From an uncultured Actinomycetes bacterium (GTDB lineage: Bacteria > Actinomycetota > Acidimicrobiia > Acidimicrobiales > RAAP-2), in the NCBI GenBank assembly GCA_903825305.1, contig CAIKAC010000012.1, positions 186,001-250,000 of the forward strand: a stretch of 64,000 nucleotides of DNA, in the 5' to 3' direction. Position 1 is the stretch's first letter. Each line of letters opens with the position of its first letter. Made by a program: the position numbers and the translations under genes. Positions 49,901-59,289 of the stretch are shown one piece after another. A model generated the notes under the pieces. It did not search any database and was not told where the DNA came from. It was given only the letters and a program-made list of their open reading frames with translations.

Positions 49901-51544
49901 GTGACATCAACGCGACGTCACCCATGGTTCTTGCGACCCGCGCAGCCCGCGAATTGGAAAGCGGCGCTGCTCGGTTTTGGCATCGTTGAGAGCGTTGGCT
50001 TGCTCGTTCGAGGGTTACTTCTGTGGGCGCAGCCAGGCGTCTGGTATTTCCCTGATTCCAAGTCCTATATCTATGCCCTCGCGTACCCACGCGAAACGGC
50101 ATCTCGGCCTGGCGACATTGCAGCGTTTTGGTTTCATCTGACCTTTGGTAACTACCACGAGCACGACGTCGTCGTGCTGCAATTCATTTTGGGCATGGCT
50201 TCGATCGGATTCCTCTACGACGGATTGCGACGCATAACGGGAAAGGTCGGCGCTATCGCATGGACTTCGCTTTACGCGGCGCTACCCATCATCGCGGTCT
50301 ATGAACGCACTATTTTGTCCGAGTCGCTGACGATTGATTTTGTGGTGTGCTTCCTTTGGGCCACCTGCATCGCCTTTTCGTGCCGTCAATGGTGGCTTCG
50401 GCCGTGGTTTGTCGTGGTGGGCGTGGCGAGTTTGGCTGCCGCGGCTTCGATTCGAACCGCCTTGCTTATTCCGTCAATAGTTGCCGGTCTTGCCCTTGGC
50501 GTTTCGTGGATGGTGCTTGAGCTCATCGATAAGCGATCTATTCTCAGGGCGGCAACGAGCGTGGTGGCCCTAGCTGCATCCGTCGTGGTCTTTATCGCGC
50601 CACTTGAGGGAACCTTGAGCCAAAACCAGCGAGTGTTTTCCATGCGAACCCTGAATGTATTGTCAGGTTCGTTCTTGGCTGCCCGTTGGAACACCATTTT
50701 GCCGTGCACCTCATCTTTGGCAAAGCAGTCTGACGTTAAAGCAGCCCTTCGCCAACTGTGTCATGAGCATGACACCAGTCAGTATCCCGGCTTTTCCATG
50801 AATTTGGTTTGGGTGCCCAACACAGCAATTTTTCAAGCCGGTCGTCTTGGGCCATCATTAGCCAACGACCAGCGTGAGCTATCAGCGATCACGATTGCTG
50901 CGCTCATATCTCACCCGACGGCCGCAATTGGCGGCATGACTGCCGTAGCACTCGATGAACTCTTCGGGCCGGTGTTTGTCAATGTCGCGCAATACGACGA
51001 TGGTTACCAAATGTGGGTACACCAAGGAACGAAGCAATATCGCCAGGTGCTTTTAGATTGGTCACAACGTAGCTCCGCGCCGAGGCAAAACGTGCTCCCG
51101 GTGTTTCGATCGATTGCACTCCAAACTTCGAAGATTCCCCAAGCGCTGCTTTGGCTTCTGATTGCTGGCATTGTGGTTCGTCTTGTTTATTTTTTTGTAA
51201 TAGTGCGGCGACGTGACGATGTGCCTGTTGCTCGAGATCCTTGGATCGCAAAGAGCCGATTTGGCATCGGGGTCGTCGCGAGTTTGTTTTTGGTGGGAAA
51301 CGTAATCGGGATCGCAGCAACGGCCTTCGCGAGCTTCCGATACAACTTGGTACTCATCGCACCTTTGATTGTGCTCTTGGCGATGACATGGGGGCGGTGT
51401 CCAATAACGGGCTCTCAGAGTGCATCCTCCGACGACGTTCCACTCGCGCCCGACTCGGCGTCGCCCGAGGGCGGCAACGCAATTCCAGAACTCAATCTCG
51501 CAGCAGCTGATTGTTTGGCAATGAAGAGCAAGTACTCGTTCTAG
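49901..51544 (+). CDS. GT-C-like multi-spanning membrane protein (copy 1)
   Basis: 547 residues, about twelve membrane helices. An acidic residue in the first extracytoplasmic loop within GVWYFPDSKSYIYAL, and a long luminal-type loop with LPCTSSLAKQ and YPGFSMNLVW, are features of GT-C lipid-linked-sugar transferases such as mannosyl- or arabinosyltransferases. It is paralogous to the protein at 55650-57308 (shared GVWYFPDS, SGSFLAARW, LPCTS, GFSMNLVW). The acceptor is unknown. GTG start with GGGGGAGGG site. Confidence 0.72.
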   Translation: MTSTRRHPWFLRPAQPANWKAALLGFGIVESVGLLVRGLLLWAQPGVWYFPDSKSYIYALAYPRETASRPGDIAAFWFHLTFGNYHEHDVVVLQFILGMASIGFLYDGLRRITGKVGAIAWTSLYAALPIIAVYERTILSESLTIDFVVCFLWATCIAFSCRQWWLRPWFVVVGVASLAAAASIRTALLIPSIVAGLALGVSWMVLELIDKRSILRAATSVVALAASVVVFIAPLEGTLSQNQRVFSMRTLNVLSGSFLAARWNTILPCTSSLAKQSDVKAALRQLCHEHDTSQYPGFSMNLVWVPNTAIFQAGRLGPSLANDQRELSAITIAALISHPTAAIGGMTAVALDELFGPVFVNVAQYDDGYQMWVHQGTKQYRQVLLDWSQRSSAPRQNVLPVFRSIALQTSKIPQALLWLLIAGIVVRLVYFFVIVRRRDDVPVARDPWIAKSRFGIGVVASLFLVGNVIGIAATAFASFRYNLVLIAPLIVLLAMTWGRCPITGSQSASSDDVPLAPDSASPEGGNAIPELNLAAADCLAMKSKYSF

Positions 51545-51574
51545 GCTCGAGGAGTAGTCGCGGAGCGAGGTTGC

Positions 51575-53284
51575 GTGGGGAATAAGAACTTGAATGTACG
51601 TGAGAACCCCACGGCGGAACGTTACAAGTGGGTAGTGCTCTCCAATACGACGCTTGGCGTGTTGATGGCCACTATCGATACGTCGATCGTGTTGATTTCG
51701 TTGCCCAATATTTTCGATGGCATCCACGTCGACCCGCTACAACCCGGAAATACCTTTTACATGTTGTGGATGATTCTGGGGTTCATGATTGTCACCTCAG
51801 TGCTTGTGGTGAGTCTCGGACGCCTTGGCGACATGTTGGGCCGGGTCAAGATGTACAACCTTGGCTTTGCCGTTTATACCTTCTTCTCTCTCTTGCTGTC
51901 CGTGACGTGGATGAGCGGAACGGCCGGAGCGATTTGGTTGGTGGTCATGCGCTTGTTCCAAGGCGTGGGAGCGGCATTTCTGATCGCGAACTCCACGGCC
52001 ATTCTTACTGACGCATTCCCTGAACATCAACGAGGTATGGCGATTGGGATTAACCAGATCGCTGGCATTTCAGGAAGTTTTCTCGGTCTGGTACTCGGGG
52101 GTCTGCTCGGCCCTATCCAGTGGCGCTTGGTATTTATCGTTTCAGTTCCCATCGGACTCTTTGGCACCGTGTGGGCCTATCGCAAACTCAGGGAAGTACC
52201 TCATCGAATCGATCACCACATGGACTGGTGGGGCAATGCCACCTTCGCCCTCGGACTCATCGCCCTCATGGTCGGCGTCACCTATGGAATTCAGCCCTAC
52301 GGAGGCCACACCATGGGATGGACGAGTCCTGTCGTACTCGGGATGTTGGCCTTAGGCGTGTTGTCCCTCGTTGGGTTTGCGGTGATTGAGCAGCGCTCAG
52401 ACGACCCGATGTTCCGACTCGAACTATTCAAGATTCGAGCTTTTAGTGCGGGGAGTCTGTCTACCTTGCTATCTGCGATTGGGCGAGGTGGCTTGATGTT
52501 CACCATGGTGATTTGGCTGCAGGGCATCTGGCTGCCCCTTCATGGATATTCGTTTTCGAGTACCCCATTTATTGCCGGCCTCATGCTGCTGCCACTGACC
52601 GCTGGGTTTTTAATTGCCGGACCGCTGTGCGGATACTTGTCAGATCGTTTCGGGGCACGGCTCTTCACGGTGACCGGTATGGCGCTCGCCACACTCTCGT
52701 TTTTGTGGTTCCCAGCTCTGCCTGCGGTATTTCGTTATGAAGCCTTTGCGGCCTTGCTCTTCATGAATGGCATTGGCATGGGTATGTTTGCCGCCCCGAA
52801 TCGAACCAGTGTGATGAATGCGTTGCCGGCACAACACCGGGGGGTTGGTTCTGGCATGAACTCCACTTTCCAAAATTCCGGGCAAGTGATTTCGATCGGG
52901 GTGTTCTTTACCTTGATGATCATTGGACTTGCTCGATCACTTCCCGCGGCACTCACCCAAGGTTTGACACGAGTGGGGGTGCCCTTTGCAACGGCGCAGC
53001 ATGTGGCGTCACTACCACCAGTGTCAACACTCTTTGCGTCATTCTTGGGGTACAACCCCATGGAGCATCTTTTAGGCCAACAGGTGCTCACGGGTTTGAG
53101 TCCTTCGAACCGCGCAGTGGTGCTTGGTCATGAGTTCTTCCCCAACGTCATCAAGAACGCTTTCATGGCGGGGCTTCACCCGGCCTGTTATTTCGCCGCG
53201 TTGTTATGTGCGGTGGCTATGGGAGCGTCTTGGCTGCGCGGATCCAAAGACTCCTTGGTTGCGGCCAACTCGTGCTTGCCTTGA
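51575..53284 (+). CDS. MFS transporter, DHA2 (EmrB/QacA) family
   Basis: 569 residues with about fourteen membrane helices. GVLMATIDTSIVLISLPNI (motif D1-like), GRLGDMLGRVKMYNLG (motif A), RLFQGVGAAFLIANSTAI (motif B) and GSFLGLVLGGLLG (motif C, antiporter) are plain. It would export drugs or a cell-envelope intermediate with proton exchange. It starts 30 bases after the GT-C-like gene, suggesting co-transcription and possibly a lipid or glycan substrate. GTG start. Confidence 0.9.
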   Translation: MGNKNLNVRENPTAERYKWVVLSNTTLGVLMATIDTSIVLISLPNIFDGIHVDPLQPGNTFYMLWMILGFMIVTSVLVVSLGRLGDMLGRVKMYNLGFAVYTFFSLLLSVTWMSGTAGAIWLVVMRLFQGVGAAFLIANSTAILTDAFPEHQRGMAIGINQIAGISGSFLGLVLGGLLGPIQWRLVFIVSVPIGLFGTVWAYRKLREVPHRIDHHMDWWGNATFALGLIALMVGVTYGIQPYGGHTMGWTSPVVLGMLALGVLSLVGFAVIEQRSDDPMFRLELFKIRAFSAGSLSTLLSAIGRGGLMFTMVIWLQGIWLPLHGYSFSSTPFIAGLMLLPLTAGFLIAGPLCGYLSDRFGARLFTVTGMALATLSFLWFPALPAVFRYEAFAALLFMNGIGMGMFAAPNRTSVMNALPAQHRGVGSGMNSTFQNSGQVISIGVFFTLMIIGLARSLPAALTQGLTRVGVPFATAQHVASLPPVSTLFASFLGYNPMEHLLGQQVLTGLSPSNRAVVLGHEFFPNVIKNAFMAGLHPACYFAALLCAVAMGASWLRGSKDSLVAANSCLP

Positions 53285-53556
53285 AGGGGTAACCATCTGC
53301 GATCACCTTCGTAATTCCTCACAGCAGCACAAACTTGTGGTGCTCTCCATTGAGGACGGATTCGAGCCACGAAAATAAGTTAAATCAATGGCCGCCAAGA
53401 GCCATAGTCTGATTTTCTCTTTTGTTGACGATCTTTCGGAGGCAAATACGGCTCAACACGAGATTCGCTTGAAGCAAGGTACGATTTGTCGCTAGAAGCA
53501 GAACGCTCGCAGAAACAAATGTTGCTGCTGGCTCAACCTGTGATGATCAGGATTCT

Positions 53557-53632
53557 TGCTCCCGTAGCTCAGGGGATAGAGCGTCGGTTTCCTAAACCGT
53601 GCGTCGCAGGTTCGAATCCTGCCGGGGGCACC
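53557..53632 (+). tRNA. tRNA-Arg (anticodon CCT)
   Basis: Cloverleaf: acceptor GCTCCCG with CGGGGGC, D arm GCTC/GAGC, anticodon arm CGGT-TTCCTAA-ACCG giving anticodon CCT for codon AGG (the outermost arm pair is U-U), T arm GCAGG-TTCGAAT-CCTGC, discriminator A and encoded CCA (53630-53632). The 272 bases before it (53285-53556) hold no gene. Confidence 0.96.
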
Positions 53633-53649
53633 AGTTAATGATGCATGGA

Positions 53650-54402
53650 TTACTTGGAAGCAGCCAAGGTTGAAGCGAAAATTTGCCACGCCAAGAGTGA
53701 CTTCGCAACAAAACTCAAGATGATGTAGGTCCGTTCTCCGGTGAGGTAGTTGGCGAATCGTCCAATCTGTCGATACTGCAGATATTGCACGATGGCAAAG
53801 CAATTGAATAGTACGAAGATTGAGAAGTAAATCCCAAAGACGAACCCAGGTGCATGCTGAGATGCATCTGGAGAGAACAAATAAATCCCCAACGCAATCC
53901 AAGGGATGGCACCCGCAATGCAGCCAAGCCAGAATGGTTGCAGGGAACCTCCGGGTTGTTCGTATCGCTCTTGCATCCAGCCAAATCCAATCATGGAGCC
54001 GTTGACACCGACCAGGGCGATGAGCGCCGCGATGTCGCTGATACCCGTGAGTTGAGCAATTGCAAAAATCATGATGGAGGAAGACGCGGCATACTCAAGC
54101 CATCGGTATGGGTTGCGACTCATCACTAAGTTGGCTTGATAACTCGCCCAACGGGGGCCGGCAACGGTGAAATGAGCGATTGCTGAAAGCGCAAAAAACA
54201 CTGCGATGAGTAGCGCCATGGATACCGAACCAAATGAGACCAGTTGGTACTTATTCGATCCAGGCTGTCCGGCCATGTACCTCGCAACGACGGGCAGCGC
54301 AAAACTATTGGCCAAGACAACGATGGCGATGGCTGAGGCGAGATGGAGCAGGCCCGCATAGATGTTGAGCCGCCGAAGTGACGTCATGGACGGGGAACTC
54401 AT
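53650..54402 (-). CDS. Heliorhodopsin
   Basis: 250 residues, seven membrane helices. It matches heliorhodopsin 48C12 closely as I recall it: the retinal-binding lysine is Lys234 in LSFVAKSLLAWQIF, the counterion Glu103 in RWLEYAASSSIM, with FGWMQERYEQP, PFWLGCIAGAIPWI and NCFAIVQYLQYR also conserved. Heliorhodopsins are inverted in the membrane relative to type-1 rhodopsins, do not pump ions in most cases, and have slow photocycles; their role is still unsettled. GGAGG site six bases before the ATG. Flanked by tRNA-Arg, no retinal synthesis gene nearby. Confidence 0.95.
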   Translation of the reverse strand: MSSPSMTSLRRLNIYAGLLHLASAIAIVVLANSFALPVVARYMAGQPGSNKYQLVSFGSVSMALLIAVFFALSAIAHFTVAGPRWASYQANLVMSRNPYRWLEYAASSSIMIFAIAQLTGISDIAALIALVGVNGSMIGFGWMQERYEQPGGSLQPFWLGCIAGAIPWIALGIYLFSPDASQHAPGFVFGIYFSIFVLFNCFAIVQYLQYRQIGRFANYLTGERTYIILSFVAKSLLAWQIFASTLAASK

Positions 54403-54469
54403 GGGTGCCTCCTATTGATCGCGTTCCTAGGAACCCTAATGGTGCCGAGATGCCATGAGTTGAGATGCA

Positions 54470-55657
54470 GTGTCTCGTAAGATGAGCCAGAGAATAAGCG
54501 CTGGAGAATCTGTGGAATTAACAATTTTGATGCCATGCCTCAATGAATCTGAGACCCTGGCGATTTGTATCAACAAGGCCACGGCGTATCTTGAGCTTGC
54601 GGGTATCGACGGAGAAGTACTGATTACCGACAACGGAAGCAACGATGGCAGTCAAGAAATCGCTCGTTCGCTCGGCGCACGCGTTGTTGATGTTCCTTCG
54701 CGGGGATACGGCAACGCCCTGATTGCCGGGATCGCAGCGGCGCATGGTGAGTTTGTCATTATGGGCGATGCCGACGACTCCTACGATTTTTCTGATCTTG
54801 ATGCATTCGTCGCTGCATTGAGGAGTGGCAACGAACTCGTGATGGGTAATCGCTTCAAAGGTGGCATTGCCGAAGGGGCCATGCCACCTCTGCATCGCTA
54901 TCTCGGCAACCCCGTGCTTTCATTCATCGGTCGACTCTTTTTCAAATCGAAGATCGGCGATTTCCACTGTGGCTTGCGTGGATTTAGACGTGATGCCATT
55001 TCAAATCTTCAGTTGGAATCCGGAGGAATGGAATTTGCCAGTGAGATGGTCGTCAAGTCTGAGTTGGCACGGCTAGTTATTGCCGAAGTGCCGACCACCT
55101 TGCGCAAGGATGGCCGGAGTCGCCCGCCACATCTTCGAACGTGGACTGATGGGTGGCGACACTTACGATTTCTTCTGCTCTACAGCCCTCGGTGGTTGTT
55201 TTTCTATCCCGGGCTCGTTCTCATGGCGATTGCTCTGGTGAGTGGAATTCTCATCGAAACGGACAAGTTGACCGTAGCGAACGCCCGATTCGGGATGGAT
55301 AGTTTGGTTGTCGCCGCGGGATTGCTCATTATTGGCGTGCAAGCCGTTTTGTTCTCCGTGTTGACGCATCTCTACGGAGAGCAAGCAGGGTTCCTGCCGA
55401 GGAATCAGAAAGTTCATTCTCTTCGGTCAAGAATTTCCCTTGAGTCTGGTGTCGGTATTGGCGCTGTGTTGGCGCTTGCTGGGATTGTGATGCTGGTCGT
55501 CGCTTTCATCCTTTGGCAACGTTCGGGATTTGGATCACTCAATGTTGTGAGCCAGCTCCACTTGGTAGTTCCCGCGGTGACCCTGTTGGTGGTCGGAGTC
55601 CAAATTTCCTTGTCGAGCGCGTTTATGGGAATTTTGCTTATCAAGCACCATGACTAG
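54470..55657 (+). CDS. Polyprenyl-phosphate glycosyltransferase (GT2, GtrB/DPM1-like)
   Basis: 395 residues. GT2 catalytic domain: TILMPCLNESETLA, DNGSNDGSQEIA, MGDADDSYDFSDL (DxD), GDFHCGLRGFRRDAI. From about 235 follow four membrane helices. Such proteins charge undecaprenyl phosphate with a hexose on the inner face, to be used by GT-C enzymes on the outer face. It overlaps the GT-C-like gene downstream by eight bases, which fits exactly that division of labour. The start could lie a little later than 54470 (another ATG at 54482). Confidence 0.85.
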   Translation: MSRKMSQRISAGESVELTILMPCLNESETLAICINKATAYLELAGIDGEVLITDNGSNDGSQEIARSLGARVVDVPSRGYGNALIAGIAAAHGEFVIMGDADDSYDFSDLDAFVAALRSGNELVMGNRFKGGIAEGAMPPLHRYLGNPVLSFIGRLFFKSKIGDFHCGLRGFRRDAISNLQLESGGMEFASEMVVKSELARLVIAEVPTTLRKDGRSRPPHLRTWTDGWRHLRFLLLYSPRWLFFYPGLVLMAIALVSGILIETDKLTVANARFGMDSLVVAAGLLIIGVQAVLFSVLTHLYGEQAGFLPRNQKVHSLRSRISLESGVGIGAVLALAGIVMLVVAFILWQRSGFGSLNVVSQLHLVVPAVTLLVVGVQISLSSAFMGILLIKHHD

Positions 55658-57308
55658 CGATCATCCCGAAGCTTTCGCGCAGCCCACTCGACGTGAAATT
55701 CAAGCTAAGCGCCACGAACACCATTCCAATGAGGAGCTATCAGAGCAAGGCGGCGCACGAGAGAAACTCTCGTTCCATCTAGTTGACTTGTTGATTATTG
55801 AGACGGCAGCCATCGTGTTGCGAACCTGGATGTGGGCCACGCAACCAGGCGTTTGGTACTTCCCGGACTCGAATATCTATATTTACGCCCGTCAATATCC
55901 GCTGTATTCCTCATCGCGACCAGGGGCCATCTCGACCATTTGGTACTACATGACCTTTGGCGTCTTTGATGAAAGATCGCTCGTTGTGATGCAATTTGTT
56001 GCAGGTCTTGTGGCTGTCGCCATGGTCTACGACATGCTTCGACGCATCGCTCATCGCTATGCAGCGCTTACGGTCTCACTCGTGTTTGCCCTGTTCCCTA
56101 TGACGGCGATCTACGAGCGTTCCGCGATGACCGAAGCGTTGGCCCTTGATTTTCTGGTTGGAGGATTTTGGGGATTGACGATGGCGCTGAGGTCGAAAAG
56201 TTGGTGGTTTCGCCTCGTTGGCGTTGTCGCGAGCCTTGGCTTGTTTGGGCTGTCGGCTGTCGTGCGCTCAGCACTCGTCATCCCTATTGCTGCGGTTGTG
56301 GTCATCGCCGGGGTGGTGTGGCTCATTCGGGAACAGGGCGGTCGTCTCAACCCATGGGTAATGGTGAGAAGCGTTGCCGCCCTCGTGATTGGTGGGCTGC
56401 TCTTTATCGCTCCCCTCGAGGCGCAAATGAACGCGGCAGAGACATCAGTTGGCGTTCATTCATTGAATCCATTGACGGGCTCCTTCTTGGCTGCTCGCTG
56501 GACGCAAATCATGCCCTGCACCTCACCCCATGCCACGCTTAAGCTCGTGAAGCGCGTTTTGAAGGAACTCTGTGTTGACACTCGATTCACGCAAGGAGTT
56601 CCCGGGTATTCCATGAATCTCGTCTGGTATGCGCACCTGCCTATCGGCAAAACAGTCTTTGTTAACCACAATTTCCCCGTCGTCGAGAAAGAGCTTCAGA
56701 CGATTGCCATGAAGGCAATCGAACAGCATCCATCATTTGTCGCTACCAGCATGTCGCGAGTAGTGATCAATGAACTCCTCAGTACTCCCTACATTGATGC
56801 TCGCGATTACAACAACGGTTATAAGTTGTTTACCTATTCAAGTTTCAAGCACCATCCCGAGGTGCTGAAGCATTTCCTCCAGGTATCAACCAAGCCGGCG
56901 AAAGGGACCTATCCCTTCCTGGAATCGCTCGCCATAAGTACCGCCCGATGGCCCCAATATTTGTTTTGGCTGGTGCTACTTGGCCTCATGTTCAGGTCTG
57001 CTTGGTGGCTCATTGGAGTGATCCGAAACACTCGCGCTAGAGCCATTCGAAGCCAAACGCAGCGCAATTACCTGTGGGGGAGGGCCACCATGGTGGGGGC
57101 TGCCTGGATTTTTCTCGTGGTCTACGTCCTCAGTGTGGCCTTTAGCGCGTTTGCGGTCTTTCGCTACAACCTGATGCTCATGCCGTCACTCTCGATTCTC
57201 TTGGCTTGCATATGGAGCCGACCGGTGAATCTTGATGTGACAAGCGAAGAGAGGAACGAGGAAGTTGCCAGTTCGATCGATGTCAGTTCCTCATATTCGC
57301 TGAGATGA
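55650..57308 (+). CDS. GT-C-like multi-spanning membrane protein (copy 2)
   Basis: 552 residues: a ~45-residue hydrophilic N-terminus, then about twelve helices. Paralog of 49901-51544 with shared GVWYFPDSNIYIYAR, TGSFLAARWTQIMPCTS and GYSMNLVWYAH. As it overlaps the polyprenyl-phosphate glycosyltransferase gene, it probably uses that lipid-linked sugar as donor. Ser-rich C-terminal tail (SSIDVSSSYSLR; copy 1 also ends with SKYSF). Acceptor unknown. Confidence 0.75.
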   Translation: MTSDHPEAFAQPTRREIQAKRHEHHSNEELSEQGGAREKLSFHLVDLLIIETAAIVLRTWMWATQPGVWYFPDSNIYIYARQYPLYSSSRPGAISTIWYYMTFGVFDERSLVVMQFVAGLVAVAMVYDMLRRIAHRYAALTVSLVFALFPMTAIYERSAMTEALALDFLVGGFWGLTMALRSKSWWFRLVGVVASLGLFGLSAVVRSALVIPIAAVVVIAGVVWLIREQGGRLNPWVMVRSVAALVIGGLLFIAPLEAQMNAAETSVGVHSLNPLTGSFLAARWTQIMPCTSPHATLKLVKRVLKELCVDTRFTQGVPGYSMNLVWYAHLPIGKTVFVNHNFPVVEKELQTIAMKAIEQHPSFVATSMSRVVINELLSTPYIDARDYNNGYKLFTYSSFKHHPEVLKHFLQVSTKPAKGTYPFLESLAISTARWPQYLFWLVLLGLMFRSAWWLIGVIRNTRARAIRSQTQRNYLWGRATMVGAAWIFLVVYVLSVAFSAFAVFRYNLMLMPSLSILLACIWSRPVNLDVTSEERNEEVASSIDVSSSYSLR

Positions 57309-57347
57309 TCACATTAGGATCGAGTTATTGACTTCGAAAGGACTGAG

Positions 57348-57764
57348 ATGGCGAGCGTCAGCACGTATTTGAACTTCATGGGAGACACTGAAGCTGCGTT
57401 CAGTCTTTACGGGCGAGCGTTTGGCTCTACCATGCGAGGTTTGCAGCGCATGGGCGAAATCCCTGACGGACCTGAACTCAGCGATGAAGAGAAGATGAAG
57501 GTCATGCATGTGGAGCTCGACATCCTTGGTGGCCACACGTTGATGGCGACCGACATGCTCGAATCCATGGGGCATCAGTTGCGAATTGGCAACAATGTCA
57601 CGGTTTCATTGCAGTTTGATTCTCGCGAACAAGCCGATGCAACCTATGCCATCTTGAGCGAGAATTCGACCGAGGCCACGGGCATGTCTGAGATGTTTTG
57701 GGGGTATTGGGGCGTCTGCCTTGACCAATTCGGTGTTCGATGGATGTTCAACGTCTCTTCGTGA
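57348..57764 (+). CDS. PhnB-like VOC-superfamily protein
   Basis: 138 residues, compact alpha/beta VOC (glyoxalase/bleomycin-resistance) fold of the PhnB/3-demethylubiquinone-methyltransferase-like group: STYLNFMGDTEAAFSLYGRAFGS start, HVELDILGGHTLMATD, MFWGYWGVCLDQFGVRWMFNV end. The family has mixed or unknown roles; metal-site His residues are only partly evident. It overlaps the next gene's start region by a few bases. Confidence 0.8.
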   Translation: MASVSTYLNFMGDTEAAFSLYGRAFGSTMRGLQRMGEIPDGPELSDEEKMKVMHVELDILGGHTLMATDMLESMGHQLRIGNNVTVSLQFDSREQADATYAILSENSTEATGMSEMFWGYWGVCLDQFGVRWMFNVSS

Positions 57765-59224
57765 GTAACCCAGAGGACCGCGAAGGGTCCGACAACAGTC
57801 ACCAAACGTCGCCGTGGTCTCGTCGCCTAGATGTATTCGCAGTTCTTTCATTCTTTCTCGGCTTGATCCCAGGTGTGGCAGCCATCGGCAACTACGGCTT
57901 TGCTGATGACTACGGGCAAATGGCCCTCACCAATCATCAGGCAGTCGGGTGGATGAAGTCCATGGTGGGCTGTGGCCGACCATTGCAAATTTTGGCCCTT
58001 GGCGTGTGGAAGCTGTTTCCTGGCATTGAAGATCTCTGGATTTATCACGCGATTGCAGCATTGGCCGGTGGAGTCCTAGCGTGGGTGCTCTATCGCTTCA
58101 TGAAAGCACTCGGCAGAAGTGCTCCGAGTGCTGCGTTGCTCGGTGCTGGGACGGTGGCGCTCGTTCCCGGGCTCCTTATCCAAATTGCGTGGCTGCAAAT
58201 GTTTCCCTTTCTCATTGCAACCATTGGAAGCGTTATTGCGGCCACGATGCTGCTCGAGAACAAGAGACGTCCGTGGATTGCGGGCTTCATTATCGGATGC
58301 GCGTGGCTTTGTTATCAGCCATCAGCCCTTGTTGGCGTCGTCTTGATTGCGGCGACCCCCTTTCTGGCCGCTAAAGACTCAGCAGTTGACTCTTGGCGAG
58401 GACTGTGGTGGAAGCGCCTCGTTGAATCACTCGCACCGGTGGCAGCGGCCGGGGCTATATCGATCCTGATGGTGAAAGTTGCTGTGGCGCAGCACTGGGC
58501 CAAAGCAGGGGGTCGACACCAGTTTCTCGGCAATCTAGGCCACCACCTCCACGTTTGGTTTCATGCACAACTCCCTATGGCTTTTCGGTTGTGGAGTCCT
58601 TTTGGACTCTCGCATCGAGCCTTCTTCGTTGAGCTTGCACTTGGAATGGTGTGTGTCATCAATGCATTGCGTCGACGCAGGGTGCTTGACCTGGTGATTG
58701 CGGTTGTGGTCATGGCGATAGCGAGCTACCTGTTGGCCTTTGCTACCGCAGAAATTGATGTCGATAGCCGGGCTTTGGTGGCTTCCCAAGTGGCCGTGGC
58801 GATTCTCGTGTTGTGTGGGTTGAATCAACTCGTTGAGTGGGCCACAAGACGTTGGCGCGTTGCAACGACTGGAGCGCTGGTCATCCTCAGCGTTGTTTTC
58901 TGCGTGCACGCCACGATCCTGCTCAACCATGACTGGAAACGTCCGAATGACCTTGAGCTCACCTTGGTCTCGGATGCACTCACGCCACAGAAGTGTGAGC
59001 ACCTCCGCTATATCGTGTTGGCGCCATCGCAGACGAACGCGCTTGGGCCAGCCGAAGCCAATGAATTTGGTTCACCAACATCCAAAGCTCCCTGGATGGC
59101 CCAAAAGATGGTTCAGCTGATTTGTGTGAGCAAGGGCGTGACAAACGTGCCGCTTCCTCACGTCGTGCCAACTGATGTGGAGCCGAGTACGACTCTTGAT
59201 TTTGCAGCGATTCTGAATCATTAA
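57761..59224 (+). CDS. Polytopic membrane protein, GT-C-like, unknown acceptor
   Basis: About 487 residues. A short hydrophilic N-terminus then some eleven helices. An acidic pair in the first periplasmic loop (NYGFADDYGQMA) resembles the catalytic aspartate region of GT-C proteins, and the C-terminal ~100 residues are soluble with a Cys pair. Not clearly homologous to the two GT-C paralogs nearby. I place the start at GTG 57761 (GTGA overlap with the previous stop); an ATG at 57740 is also possible. Function is a topology-based guess. Confidence 0.62.
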   Translation: MSNPEDREGSDNSHQTSPWSRRLDVFAVLSFFLGLIPGVAAIGNYGFADDYGQMALTNHQAVGWMKSMVGCGRPLQILALGVWKLFPGIEDLWIYHAIAALAGGVLAWVLYRFMKALGRSAPSAALLGAGTVALVPGLLIQIAWLQMFPFLIATIGSVIAATMLLENKRRPWIAGFIIGCAWLCYQPSALVGVVLIAATPFLAAKDSAVDSWRGLWWKRLVESLAPVAAAGAISILMVKVAVAQHWAKAGGRHQFLGNLGHHLHVWFHAQLPMAFRLWSPFGLSHRAFFVELALGMVCVINALRRRRVLDLVIAVVVMAIASYLLAFATAEIDVDSRALVASQVAVAILVLCGLNQLVEWATRRWRVATTGALVILSVVFCVHATILLNHDWKRPNDLELTLVSDALTPQKCEHLRYIVLAPSQTNALGPAEANEFGSPTSKAPWMAQKMVQLICVSKGVTNVPLPHVVPTDVEPSTTLDFAAILNH

Positions 59225-59289
59225 GCCCCTTGGTTTTCGAGACTTTCTCTGGTGAGTAGCGTTGGGGATGTTGGCTAAAGGGAGGTCAG

